This document shows positions 15,820-24,423 of a stretch of DNA of 26,589 bases, piece after piece. The first letter of the stretch is position 1; every line of letters begins with the position of its first letter. The stretch spans positions 222,121-248,709 of the forward strand of contig DKZK01000013.1 in the NCBI GenBank assembly GCA_002493625.1, in the 5' to 3' direction. The notes under the pieces are model-generated. The model had not been told where the DNA came from and made no database searches. It saw only the letters and a program-made list of their open reading frames with translations. A program made the translations under genes and the position numbers. Origin of the DNA: Lachnospiraceae bacterium UBA7076. Its GTDB lineage: Bacteria; Bacillota; Clostridia; Lachnospirales; Lachnospiraceae.

Positions 15820-18800
15820 TTGAGAAAAATAAAGAGAATATTTGCGATAATACTGAGCGTTTTCGTATTCCTTTCAAACGGATGGACGGAAAGCTTGGCA
15901 GCGGAAAGGGTACATAAGGAATATAATAATGAATTCTATGAGGACTCGGTTGTAGAAAGTGATTCGGAATGCGCTACGGAAAGTGATGCGGAATGCGCCA
16001 CGGAAAGTGACGGGGTGTCTGATAGTGAAAGTAGTCTGCTTTTAAAATATCTTGTTGTAGACAAGCCGAGCATTACTACTCCTGATACTCAAACGGTTCT
16101 TGTCGGGCTGGGAGATGGAACTATTGTTTTTGATAATGCAGTACTTTACTACGAGAATGAGGAAAATGGTACAGAGTATAGCAGCTATGCAAAAAGCATT
16201 GACAGTGAGTCTGCGCTTTTCGAGATGCTGATTGATAAAAGCTATACACCTGGTAAATATACTATTACGGCTGTCGAATATACGGCAGAAGGAGCGTCGC
16301 ATACTATATATCTGCATGATGCAGGCATTAATGCATCATTTGGTGTTGACAGCATTATAGAAACAGAAGCAGATGCTTATGTGGAAGATGCAGAAAATGT
16401 CATAGATGAAACGGTTTCAGATGCCGTAATTGTCAGTGATGACGGGGCTGTTACCGCGCAGGAACTTGAAGGGGCGGTTATGGCAGCATCTGACGGTACG
16501 GTAATGGCAAAAAATAAAGAAGATATTATCATAGTATTGGATCCGGGACACGGAACACCTAACGGAGATGAGGGCGCCAAATATGAATGGAACGGTGTTA
16601 CATATATTGAGAGAGACCTTAATCTGAAAATTGCCCAATATTGTAAGGAAGATCTTGAAAAATATAATGGTGTTAAGGTTTATATGACAAGAACCACAAA
16701 TAATAATGGACTTACCTTAAGTCCACCTAAGGGGGAAACAGTAGGACCGCTTGTCAAGTTCGCTGCTGATTTGGATGCTGATATATTTGTCAGTATACAT
16801 AATAATTCTGCAACTGTGGCAACTGCAAACGGTTCGGAGGTTTACTATCCGAATGCCAATTATAATCCGGAAATGAGCAAGGATGCGAAGGAGCTCAGCG
16901 ATAAAATTTTAAGCAAGCTAACAGAATGCGGGCTTACGAATCGAGGCGCTAAAATCAGGGACGATTCCGGAAATGTTCAATATTATCCGGACGGATCATT
17001 GGGGGATTATTATGGAGTAATAAGACAGTCCAAATTGTGTGGCTTTCCGGGAATCATAATAGAGCATGCCTTTTTGACGAATCAGTCAGATGCCGAAAAT
17101 TTTCTGGGCTCAGAAGAAAGCTTAAAAAAACTTGGACAGGCAGATGCCGCTGCGCTTGTAGAATATTTTGGACTTACACAGGAAAACGAATATGAAGAAG
17201 ATGCAGCAACGATAATGGTTACACAGAATAATCCCGATGGTTCCTATACGGTTGTTGTTTCAGGAGTAAATGCAGCGCGTAAAGTTGCAATTCAGGTTAC
17301 AAGTAAAAGAACCGGTCAGATAAAAAATTACGAGACAATCGGACAAGGTGGTAATTGGTATGCAAGGTTCGATATAAATGAATTTGAAGCTTTTGGTTCC
17401 TATTTATTTGAGGCGTACGTTGTAAGGGAAAATGGAACAAGGTACAAGGTTGGAGAAACTGAAATTGAAGCAGTCTGTGCTGACAAGGGTAACATTACAA
17501 TAAAAAATGCTGATAATTCAAAAGGAACCTTTGATGTTATTATATCGGATATAGAAAGCCCTAACGGAATATCCAAGGTTCAGGTTCTGGCATGGTCAGA
17601 CAGTGATATGAATGATAAATGCCTTTATGATGCAGAAAAACGGGCAGACGGCACTTACGCAGTTCAGGTGAATTTAAAAAATCATAAAAACCATTACGGA
17701 AGCTATACTGTTCAGGCATTTGTTACGGATACAAAGGGAATAAGAATAAATACGGATACAAAAAAACAAAATATGAGTATGCCGAAAGCAAAGGTATCTG
17801 CGTTTGATCCTGGGGATCAAAATACATATATACTTATTGCGGAAAATATTCCTCTATGCTATGATGTTAAAAATGTTAAATTTGGAGTGTGGAATCAGGG
17901 CTTAAGTGATTTAAAATGGTACGAGGGAAGCCTGGACTCATATGGCAGATGGCTGGCGCTTATGCCTGTATCTGACTATGGCAAAAGCGGACGTTACTAC
18001 ACAGATGCTTATGTGACTTTGACAGACGGACAGCTTGTTAAAATTGGAAGCAGCTCATTCAATGTAAGCGCACCGACGATAACAGCCATAGGTGTTACCA
18101 ACGAAAATAAGAACAGCGGAACCTTTGATATTGTTGTTTCGGGAATAAAAACAGCATCGGGTGTTTCAAGTGTCAGAATACCTGTATGGTCTGAGCAGGA
18201 TTTAAGCGATTTATACTGGTATAATGCTGAAAGACAAAAAGACGGAACATATGTTGCGCATGCAAATATTAAAAATCATAAATATAATTATGGTGTTTAT
18301 GCAATGCAGGCGTACATAAGGGAAAAAAATGGTGTTGAGACAATTGCAGCAAGCAAATGTCATGATTTTGTAAAGCCAACTCCAAAGGTTTCAACATTTA
18401 AGTGTGATAATGAGTTTAATTACATACTTATTGCAGAAGAAATTCCCAAAGGAGATTCAGTTGCCGGTGTCAGATTTGGAGTATGGAATCAAGGCTTAAG
18501 TGATTTAAAATGGTATCAGGCAGGTAAAGATGAATTTGGCAGGTGGCTTGCTGTGGTTGGCGTATCCGAATACGCCAAGAGCGGTACATATTATGGAGAT
18601 GCATATGTGACCTTCAAGGATGGCAGCACCGTGAAACTAGGTGGTACGTCATTTAAGGTCAGTTCACCTACAGTAGATAAAATGTATGTTGATAATGCAG
18701 ATAATATCGGGGGAACCTTTGACGTAAAAATAGAGGGGGTAAATTGTGCTTCCGGTATAGAAAGCATACGGGTGCCTGTTTGGTCAGCGGCTGATTTAAG

Positions 18801-19509
18801 TGATATTTATTGGTATGATGCAATAAAAGAAAGCGATGGAAGCTATGTAGTGCATGTGGACATAAATAATCATGAAAATAATTATGCCACATATGCAATT
18901 CAGGCGTACATAAAAGCAAAGAATGGCGTGGAAAATATTGCAGCCAGCAAATGCTACACCTTTAAACAGCCGGTGGAAAAGCTTTATAAAATTACGGGGA
19001 GTAATGGAACCTCTGTTGAACAGATGGTAAAATATTATAACAGTAACGCAACATATCCGACGTTTTACGCTGCTACGGATGCTCCGACGATAGAGGACTT
19101 TTGTCGGATATATCTGGAAGAATGCGCGGCGGAGGGCATAAAGGCTGAGGTGGCGTTCTGTCAGTCGATGAAGGAAACGGGCTTTTTGAGATATGGAGGC
19201 GCAGTAAAAATAGAGCAGTTCAATTTTGCCGGAATCGGAGCTACCGACGATGGCGGAACGCCGGCAACCTTCGGATCGGTCCGTGAGGGAGTCAGGGCGC
19301 AGGTACAGCATCTGAAAGCATATGCTGCCACAAGCGGGCTGAAGAATCCTTGTGTTGACCCGAGATTTTCACTGGTGACAAGAGGAACGGCAGAGTATGT
19401 TGAGTGGCTGGGTATTCAGGAAAATCCGTACGGAAAGGGCTGGGCAAGTGCACGGAGATATGGTTATTCGCTCAGGTCGGATTATATGGAAAGGTTATTG
19501 TCTTATTAG
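15820..19509 (+). CDS. Dual-function autolysin: Amidase_3, GBS-Bsp-like repeats, glucosaminidase
   Basis: 1229 residues; TTG start served by AGAGAGGT (15803-15810). A signal peptide covers about 1-28, then an acidic region with 8-residue repeats ESDSECAT and ESDAECAT. An N-acetylmuramoyl-L-alanine amidase domain (about 235-452) shows the zinc ligands His244 (DPGHG), Glu264 (ERDLNLKIA) and His327 (SIHNN), and catalytic Glu415 (IIEHAFLTNQ). About 465-1050 are GBS-Bsp-like beta repeats in an alternating pattern. The C-terminus (about 1057-1229) resembles the endo-beta-N-acetylglucosaminidase (lysozyme-like) family, with Glu1119 in MKETGFLRYGG, FNFAGIGATDDGG and SVREGVRAQVQHLKAYA. It would cut both the amide and the glycan bonds of peptidoglycan. 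It alone among the large secreted proteins here lacks the tail module, so its wall targeting probably comes from the repeats. Dual amidase/glucosaminidase architecture recalls staphylococcal Atl. Confidence 0.9.
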   Translation: MRKIKRIFAIILSVFVFLSNGWTESLAAERVHKEYNNEFYEDSVVESDSECATESDAECATESDGVSDSESSLLLKYLVVDKPSITTPDTQTVLVGLGDGTIVFDNAVLYYENEENGTEYSSYAKSIDSESALFEMLIDKSYTPGKYTITAVEYTAEGASHTIYLHDAGINASFGVDSIIETEADAYVEDAENVIDETVSDAVIVSDDGAVTAQELEGAVMAASDGTVMAKNKEDIIIVLDPGHGTPNGDEGAKYEWNGVTYIERDLNLKIAQYCKEDLEKYNGVKVYMTRTTNNNGLTLSPPKGETVGPLVKFAADLDADIFVSIHNNSATVATANGSEVYYPNANYNPEMSKDAKELSDKILSKLTECGLTNRGAKIRDDSGNVQYYPDGSLGDYYGVIRQSKLCGFPGIIIEHAFLTNQSDAENFLGSEESLKKLGQADAAALVEYFGLTQENEYEEDAATIMVTQNNPDGSYTVVVSGVNAARKVAIQVTSKRTGQIKNYETIGQGGNWYARFDINEFEAFGSYLFEAYVVRENGTRYKVGETEIEAVCADKGNITIKNADNSKGTFDVIISDIESPNGISKVQVLAWSDSDMNDKCLYDAEKRADGTYAVQVNLKNHKNHYGSYTVQAFVTDTKGIRINTDTKKQNMSMPKAKVSAFDPGDQNTYILIAENIPLCYDVKNVKFGVWNQGLSDLKWYEGSLDSYGRWLALMPVSDYGKSGRYYTDAYVTLTDGQLVKIGSSSFNVSAPTITAIGVTNENKNSGTFDIVVSGIKTASGVSSVRIPVWSEQDLSDLYWYNAERQKDGTYVAHANIKNHKYNYGVYAMQAYIREKNGVETIAASKCHDFVKPTPKVSTFKCDNEFNYILIAEEIPKGDSVAGVRFGVWNQGLSDLKWYQAGKDEFGRWLAVVGVSEYAKSGTYYGDAYVTFKDGSTVKLGGTSFKVSSPTVDKMYVDNADNIGGTFDVKIEGVNCASGIESIRVPVWSAADLSDIYWYDAIKESDGSYVVHVDINNHENNYATYAIQAYIKAKNGVENIAASKCYTFKQPVEKLYKITGSNGTSVEQMVKYYNSNATYPTFYAATDAPTIEDFCRIYLEECAAEGIKAEVAFCQSMKETGFLRYGGAVKIEQFNFAGIGATDDGGTPATFGSVREGVRAQVQHLKAYAATSGLKNPCVDPRFSLVTRGTAEYVEWLGIQENPYGKGWASARRYGYSLRSDYMERLLSY
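15955..16002 (+). repeat. Two tandem 24-base units in the autolysin N-terminal region
   Basis: Encodes ESDSECAT then ESDAECAT (residues 46-61), with a partial third unit ESD. The units are nearly identical at the DNA level, so copy number could vary by slippage. Confidence 0.75.
17491..18969 (+). repeat. 594-base higher-order repeat in the autolysin
   Basis: Two types of GBS-Bsp-like repeat alternate as A-B-A-B-A. The GGA ACC TTT codons for the GTF motif of type A fall at 17524, 18118 and 18712, exactly 594 bases apart each time. The FGVWNQGLSDLKWY motif of type B falls at 17881 and 18475, again 594 apart. The period is 198 residues without any length change. Confidence 0.92.
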
Positions 19510-19542
19510 CAATAAGTGTAAGCTTATGGGATAGGGGGAAAC

Positions 19543-22251
19543 ATGAAAAAAATAATATCAACAATTGTGATTACAGCGATGGTTCTCGGACTTGCGCCAT
19601 GCAGCGTAAGAGCTGAGGAGCATACAGGGGAACAGCTGCTGACGGAAACAGAAACGGCGGCTACAAATACAGATGCATATATTACGGAAGATGTTAATGT
19701 AAATGCGGATGCAGATAATGAAGAAGCGTCTGTTATATACGCTGACGATCGGAAGGATGAAATCACGGCTGCATATGAAGGGGACTTGGACGGAGAAATT
19801 CTTGCAGGATATTATGTTGAATATGCAGAAGCTGCATTAACGGAAAATAACGAGCTTTCGGAGGATGAACTGACAGTCGGGGCATCCGGAAAAAGTGATA
19901 TTGTGCATGTGGAGAATTATACCTATGAGATAATTCCGCTTCTGCCTCCTTATAATGACTATTTTTATGTAAAAACGGATAATCCTGATCCGAGATATGT
20001 CAGATTTGTAGACAAGCAAAGTGTTTATTATACGGAGGAAGATTATAACAGAAAGGATGGACCTTGTGCAATAAGACCTTCCGGAATACGTTTTTCGGAT
20101 GTTGTATATGAAGATTATGAAACCGGCAGGGTAAAGGGTGGTTATATATTTGTAAGACATTATGGAGACAATATGGACGGAGGCAGTCTTGTATTGCAGC
20201 AGGGAGACAGACCATATTATCGCGAAAAGACATCCTATGGTTATACTGAGATTGAGCCCTTATATACAGATACTAATGTTACGGTAAAATGTCCGGCGGT
20301 AAAATCCCCAAGTCAGTATTTGATTGATAATTATACATCCGAGGATGATGATTTGTTTACCAATCTGAGCAATGTGCAAAAAGTATTAAGCGGGATGTCA
20401 TTATATCCCAAGGGTGTGCTGGATACTTCAAAGCCCAATGAATTTAGACCATATCCGCTGCTTGCCGTTTCGCCGTATTGGGAGCTTTCCCTGAATGCAC
20501 ATTATGATATGTATGAATCCGGTGATTCTTTGTTGGCACTGGCTGTTCATCCATATGTGCTTCATTCCCTGTCATTTCCGGGAATGATGGCAGAGGTTGC
20601 CGAGAAGCTTGAGCCGGATTGTACAGTTGATTCGGGATCCGTACATTATGTTATAACAGTTGAGTATAACGGCGAAAAGCATAGTTATGGTGGAGCGGGA
20701 AAAGGCTCAACGGACGATATATACAGCAGTTATGTAGAAAAACTGTACACATTTGACGGATCCGCTGACGATTTTGCTTATAATGGGTCCATCGAAAAAA
20801 TAAATAAAAAATATGGTGAATATCAGGCAGCTACAAGTGCGGCTATGTCAAAATATGTTTCCCAGATTGAGGGTGATGAATATAATTCCAAAACAAATGG
20901 CGGAAGCTGGCTTCGTGTTGGGGCTGAGGGCTTTTTTGGGTATGGGAGGGCTTATTCGTATGTAACCTCCTATGGACCTGATTGCGACAGCTTTAGTGTT
21001 TCAGATGCATGGGTGGATGGAAGATATGTAAGTATATATAATTGCTATACAAATGAGTTTAAATTTGGTGACACATATGAATATGGAAAAGATGGAATTA
21101 TAGATACTTCAAAAAGCGACATAGTTATAAGAAATATGACGTTTGTGGAGCGTTCGGGAAAAACGGTTACAAGAGATGTTTACTATGATTATGACAGTAC
21201 TACGGATACTTGGAAGGCACCATATTCTTTTTTAGGACGCAATTGGATTAATTCAAATTTGGTATTGCCGGATTACATGATTCTTACACGTGATGAGGTT
21301 AATCAGATGGTTGCCAGTGGAGAGATTGGCGGAAAAGCTGATATGTATCCGGCAGACGGTCTGATTTATGATGGAACGGAAAAACCCGGAACACCATTTC
21401 AGTTAAGTGTCAATTGCCAACGGTCATTGCACAATTTTGTGGAAGAAAAAAAGCCATCGAAAAAGAATCTTGTCTCTGAGGCAACTTGTACCAGCCCGGC
21501 TAAATATCGAAAAATATGCAGTGAATGCGGTATATCCGGAAACGAATACTATACATACGGAACGACAAAGGAGCATAAAGGTAAGCGTATCTCTGTTGGA
21601 AAACAAAGGTGGCAGGTGAGATGCAGTGTTTGTGATCAATTGCTTTCTGAAGGTACGTCGCAGTTACCGACGGCAAATGGCGTATATGTAGCAAAGATGG
21701 ACAGAACAGGCATCACGGCAGGACTTGTAACCCTCCAGAATGATAAATCGTGGTACGAGTATAGCTGGTATGCGTGCAAGGGTTCGACAGGAAAATGGTT
21801 TCAGATACAGGGGTGGAAGGAAGGTTACGAGTGGATTAACTGGACGCCTGAAGCGTACGGAGATTATATTATTGTTGGCAAGGTAAGAGTAAAAGGGGAT
21901 GACAGTACAATTGACACCGGTTACATAAATATAAGCTATCATCCTCAAATAAAAGGGAAATGCCAGATGCCGTATACCGGTGAAGGCGGCGGCTATCTTA
22001 TAGGTGTGGAGAGCTATGAAAATCCGAAACAGTCGTATCAATATGAAATGTTGGTTCTTGACTGTACTTTGCTTGCTGAGGGGAAGGATGCATGGATTTA
22101 TACAACAGGAAAGTGCTCTGTTGAAAGCGGAAACGCATTATGGACAGTATGGCAGCCTAAGTATGGATACTATTGGACCTTATTCCGTATTTATGATAAA
22201 GACGGAAATATGTTAGATGAAGAATGCTATGGATTTGTGAATGCGTATTAA
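19543..22251 (+). CDS. Large secreted protein of unrecognised fold with CxxC motifs and tail module
   Basis: 902 residues; AGGGGGAA (19533-19540) supports the start, 33 bases after the autolysin. A signal peptide (about 1-24, ending SVRA) is followed by an acidic Thr/Ala/Asp-rich stretch ending EDELTVGA (107-114). Residues about 120-640 are rich in Tyr, Asp and Gly and I recognise no family in them; visible landmarks are NPDPRYVRFVDKQSVYYTEEDY and WLRVGAEGFFGYGRAYSYVTSYG. Residues 646-700 have Cys649, Cys659-x2-Cys662 and Cys694-x2-Cys697, resembling the cysteine-rich ATC...CSxCG repeats of Firmicutes surface proteins. The tail covers 711-902. The tail and signal peptide argue for a surface protein; adhesion or a binding role is possible but unsupported. 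I assign no function. Confidence 0.8.
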   Translation: MKKIISTIVITAMVLGLAPCSVRAEEHTGEQLLTETETAATNTDAYITEDVNVNADADNEEASVIYADDRKDEITAAYEGDLDGEILAGYYVEYAEAALTENNELSEDELTVGASGKSDIVHVENYTYEIIPLLPPYNDYFYVKTDNPDPRYVRFVDKQSVYYTEEDYNRKDGPCAIRPSGIRFSDVVYEDYETGRVKGGYIFVRHYGDNMDGGSLVLQQGDRPYYREKTSYGYTEIEPLYTDTNVTVKCPAVKSPSQYLIDNYTSEDDDLFTNLSNVQKVLSGMSLYPKGVLDTSKPNEFRPYPLLAVSPYWELSLNAHYDMYESGDSLLALAVHPYVLHSLSFPGMMAEVAEKLEPDCTVDSGSVHYVITVEYNGEKHSYGGAGKGSTDDIYSSYVEKLYTFDGSADDFAYNGSIEKINKKYGEYQAATSAAMSKYVSQIEGDEYNSKTNGGSWLRVGAEGFFGYGRAYSYVTSYGPDCDSFSVSDAWVDGRYVSIYNCYTNEFKFGDTYEYGKDGIIDTSKSDIVIRNMTFVERSGKTVTRDVYYDYDSTTDTWKAPYSFLGRNWINSNLVLPDYMILTRDEVNQMVASGEIGGKADMYPADGLIYDGTEKPGTPFQLSVNCQRSLHNFVEEKKPSKKNLVSEATCTSPAKYRKICSECGISGNEYYTYGTTKEHKGKRISVGKQRWQVRCSVCDQLLSEGTSQLPTANGVYVAKMDRTGITAGLVTLQNDKSWYEYSWYACKGSTGKWFQIQGWKEGYEWINWTPEAYGDYIIVGKVRVKGDDSTIDTGYINISYHPQIKGKCQMPYTGEGGGYLIGVESYENPKQSYQYEMLVLDCTLLAEGKDAWIYTTGKCSVESGNALWTVWQPKYGYYWTLFRIYDKDGNMLDEECYGFVNAY
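21673..22248 (+). repeat. Tail module copy 3 (coding)
   Basis: Encodes residues 711-902 of the 902-residue protein. Landmarks: NGVYVAKMDRTG, YEWINWTPEAYGDYIIVG, KGKCQMPYTGEGGGYLIG, LDCTLLAEGKDAWIYTTG, YGYYWTLFRIYDKDG and ECYGFVNAY. Confidence 0.93.
22153..22251 (+). repeat. 3' end of tail copy 3, nearly identical to 24223-24321
   Basis: Ninety-eight coding bases plus the stop base match 24223-24321 with three coding mismatches and a TAA/TAG change. This is far closer than the rest of the two tails, pointing to recent duplication or gene conversion. Confidence 0.9.
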
Positions 22252-22260
22252 TTATATATA

Positions 22261-22293
22261 AAAAATATATAATAATTGCAATATTTTTATAAA
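22261..22293 (+). repeat. 33-base intergenic repeat, copy 1
   Basis: An AT-rich element containing TATAAT (22268-22273) and GCAATATTTTTATAAA; it matches 24411-24443 with one mismatch. It precedes the ribosome binding site of the GH9 gene. There is no good -35 box 17 bases upstream of the TATAAT here. Confidence 0.9.
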
Positions 22294-22311
22294 AGCTCAG
22301 GGAGGGGTTAT

Positions 22312-24321
22312 ATGAAAAGAAAAATAGCGTTTTGTCTTATGGCAATTATGACACTTATGTCAATTAATGTTTATGATGTTAAGGCGGCTTATATAGAAGC
22401 AAATTACGCCAAATTGCTACAGTATTCATTATATTTTTATGATGCGAATATGTGTGGCGATGGAGTGGATGAACATAGTATGCTGCCTTGGAGAGGTGAT
22501 TGTCATACCTTTGACAAAACTACATATACCAGAAGTGATGGAAGCACGGTTACGGTTGATCTGGCAGGTGGCTTTCATGATGCCGGAGACCATGTGAAAT
22601 TCGGACTGCCTGAAGCGTATGCTGCATTTGTGCTTGGGATGAGCTATGATACAGACAGGGAAGCATATGAATATGCAGGACAGGTTGGTCATCTTCGGAC
22701 TATTACTACCTATTTTGCAGATTATTTTGTGAATTGCACTGTGCTGAGCAGTGACGGAAGTTACGTTGAAGCTTTTTGCTGCCAGGTGGGACAAGGCGGC
22801 GGAGGAAATGACCACGGCTATTGGGGAGCGCCTGAAAATCAGACAAACGCAAATAGACAGATTTATTTTACAAGCGCGTCAGCTCCTTCTACGGATATAG
22901 TCTGCTTAAGCGCGGCGGCCTTAGTTATGCAGTACAAAAATTTCGGCGGGGAAAAGTACCTTGACACCGCAAAAAAACTCTTTGAATATGCGAGAAGAAA
23001 TAACAAGGCGGTTAATACAACTGCAAATGGATTTTACAACTCTACAGGTTGGGAGGATGATTATTGTCTGGCTGCTATTTTGCTTTATCAGGTAACGTCA
23101 GACTCGCAATATCTTTCTGAATTTAACAATTATTCAGGCAGCGGTAATGCGCAGAAGCCTTATTGGCCTTTGGGATGGGATAATGTAGGACCGGCTGTTG
23201 CATATTATAATGGCAACTCAAATGCACTTTCAACGCTGATGAATCAGTATAGTGGAAGAACAAATAGCGATGGCTTCTGTTGTATTGACAGCTGGGGGTC
23301 GGCAAGATATAACACGTCTATGCAGTATACAGGTCTTTTGTATGACCGTATGACGGGAACAAATACAAATCTTGCGTGGGCAGAAAATCAGATGCAGTAT
23401 CTGCTTGGAAATAACTCAAAAAATCAATGTTATGTTGTAGGATACAATCAATATAGTGCAAAATATCCGCATCACAGAGCAGCTTCAGGATATACAGGAG
23501 GGCCTCAGGGAACCAACGCACAGGCAAATGTTTTGCTTGGCGCATTGGTGGGAGGACCGAAGCAGGGCGGTGAGTATACCGATTCGGCAAGTGATTATCA
23601 ATGTAATGAGGTTGCAATAGACTATAATGCAACGCTTGTTGCCGCATCTGCTGCTCTTTATTGCAGACACGTAGGCGAATCAGATCAATACATTGATACA
23701 AATTACTATGTTGATGATACAAGTGGGATAGGTACAGTGCCTGTTATTTCCAGAGGGATTTATGTTGCTGAAAATTCTCCGACAAGAATTTTAGCAGGTA
23801 TGACCACAAACTACACGGACAAGTCAGGTCTGGAATACAGGTGGATTGCCTGTAAACAGGAGGATGAAAAGTGGTTTGAAGTATCGGGATGGACACAGGG
23901 TAATGAATGGCTTGACTGGTCACCGGATATGTATGGAAATATAATTCTTGTATGCCAGGTCAGACAGGTTGGAGACGAGGCATCAATGGTGGAGTCCAGC
24001 GTTGGTATACAGCATCACATTATCAAGGGAAAATGCCAAATGCCATATACAGGCGAGGGCGGCGGTTATCTTATCGGCGTGGAAACCTATGTCAATCCAA
24101 ATCAGTCATACAGGTACGAATTGCTTATATTAGACTGTACTTTACTTGCGCAGGGCAAGGATGCATGGATATGGTCTACCGGACAGCATACTGTACCGGA
24201 GAATGCCTTTTGGGCAGTCTGGCAGCCTAAGTATGGATATTATTGGACCTTATTCCGTATTTATGATAAAGATGGAAATTTGTTAGATGAAGAATGCTAT
24301 GGATTTGTGAATGCGTATTAG
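22312..24321 (+). CDS. Secreted GH9 family glycoside hydrolase (endoglucanase-like) with tail module
   Basis: 669 residues. A signal peptide covers about 1-26. The GH9 catalytic domain (about 28-455) is complete: nucleophilic-water aspartates Asp90 and Asp93 in GGFHDAGDHVKFGLP, His387/388 in YPHHRAASG, and the acid Glu433 in CNEVAIDYNATL. GH9 enzymes mostly cleave beta-1,4-glucans such as cellulose by inversion. There is no CBM3, Ig-like domain or dockerin; instead the shared tail (481-669) follows. Start ATG 22312 has the strong site GGGAGGGG (22300-22307); the in-frame ATG at 22276 would lie in the AT-rich repeat. The substrate could be plant glucan or mixed-linkage glucan, or possibly a self-made polymer given the neighbourhood; the sequence does not decide. 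Confidence 0.92.
   Translation: MKRKIAFCLMAIMTLMSINVYDVKAAYIEANYAKLLQYSLYFYDANMCGDGVDEHSMLPWRGDCHTFDKTTYTRSDGSTVTVDLAGGFHDAGDHVKFGLPEAYAAFVLGMSYDTDREAYEYAGQVGHLRTITTYFADYFVNCTVLSSDGSYVEAFCCQVGQGGGGNDHGYWGAPENQTNANRQIYFTSASAPSTDIVCLSAAALVMQYKNFGGEKYLDTAKKLFEYARRNNKAVNTTANGFYNSTGWEDDYCLAAILLYQVTSDSQYLSEFNNYSGSGNAQKPYWPLGWDNVGPAVAYYNGNSNALSTLMNQYSGRTNSDGFCCIDSWGSARYNTSMQYTGLLYDRMTGTNTNLAWAENQMQYLLGNNSKNQCYVVGYNQYSAKYPHHRAASGYTGGPQGTNAQANVLLGALVGGPKQGGEYTDSASDYQCNEVAIDYNATLVAASAALYCRHVGESDQYIDTNYYVDDTSGIGTVPVISRGIYVAENSPTRILAGMTTNYTDKSGLEYRWIACKQEDEKWFEVSGWTQGNEWLDWSPDMYGNIILVCQVRQVGDEASMVESSVGIQHHIIKGKCQMPYTGEGGGYLIGVETYVNPNQSYRYELLILDCTLLAQGKDAWIWSTGQHTVPENAFWAVWQPKYGYYWTLFRIYDKDGNLLDEECYGFVNAY
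23752..24318 (+). repeat. Tail module copy 4 (coding)
   Basis: Encodes residues 481-669 of the GH9 protein. Landmarks: RGIYVAENSPTRILAGM, NEWLDWSPDMYGNIILV, KGKCQMPYTGEGGGYLIG, LDCTLLAQGKDAWIWSTG, YGYYWTLFRIYDKDG and ECYGFVNAY. Confidence 0.93.
24223..24321 (+). repeat. 3' end of tail copy 4, nearly identical to 22153-22251
   Basis: Partner of the repeat at 22153-22251. Downstream, the matching intergenic element resumes only after about 80 extra bases. Confidence 0.9.
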
Positions 24322-24394
24322 TTTTATATAAAAAGAGGGCTCTTTGAACATATAAAAATGCAGTTTTATAGTTCAGGGAGTCCCTATTTATCTA

Positions 24395-24423
24395 TTTACA
24401 TAAATAGTAAAAAAATATATAAT
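24395..24423 (+). promoter_or_regulatory. Candidate sigma-A promoter of the acyltransferase gene
   Basis: TTTACA (24395-24400), exactly 17 bases, then a perfect TATAAT (24418-24423). The -10 box lies in the 33-base repeat and the -35 box in the segment unique to this copy. The region 24322-24394 also has the palindrome AAAGAG-GG-CTCTTT (24332-24345), without a good T run. Confidence 0.65.

Noticed and set aside
17491..18969. Possible CRISPR-like periodic array
   Set aside because: The 594-base period is in-frame protein repeat with coding constraint; no short repeats with unique spacers or cas genes.
18796..19311. 171-residue minus-strand frame opposite the autolysin C-terminus
   Set aside because: Antisense to a clear GBS-Bsp/glucosaminidase coding region; no signal of its own.
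23952..24230. 92-residue plus-strand frame inside the GH9 tail
   Set aside because: Out-of-frame shadow of the tail module, which is conserved in the main frame in five proteins.
24332..24345. AAAGAG-GG-CTCTTT palindrome as a terminator for the GH9 gene
   Set aside because: The loop is too tight, the stem is weak and no T run follows, so I list it only as a note under the promoter entry.
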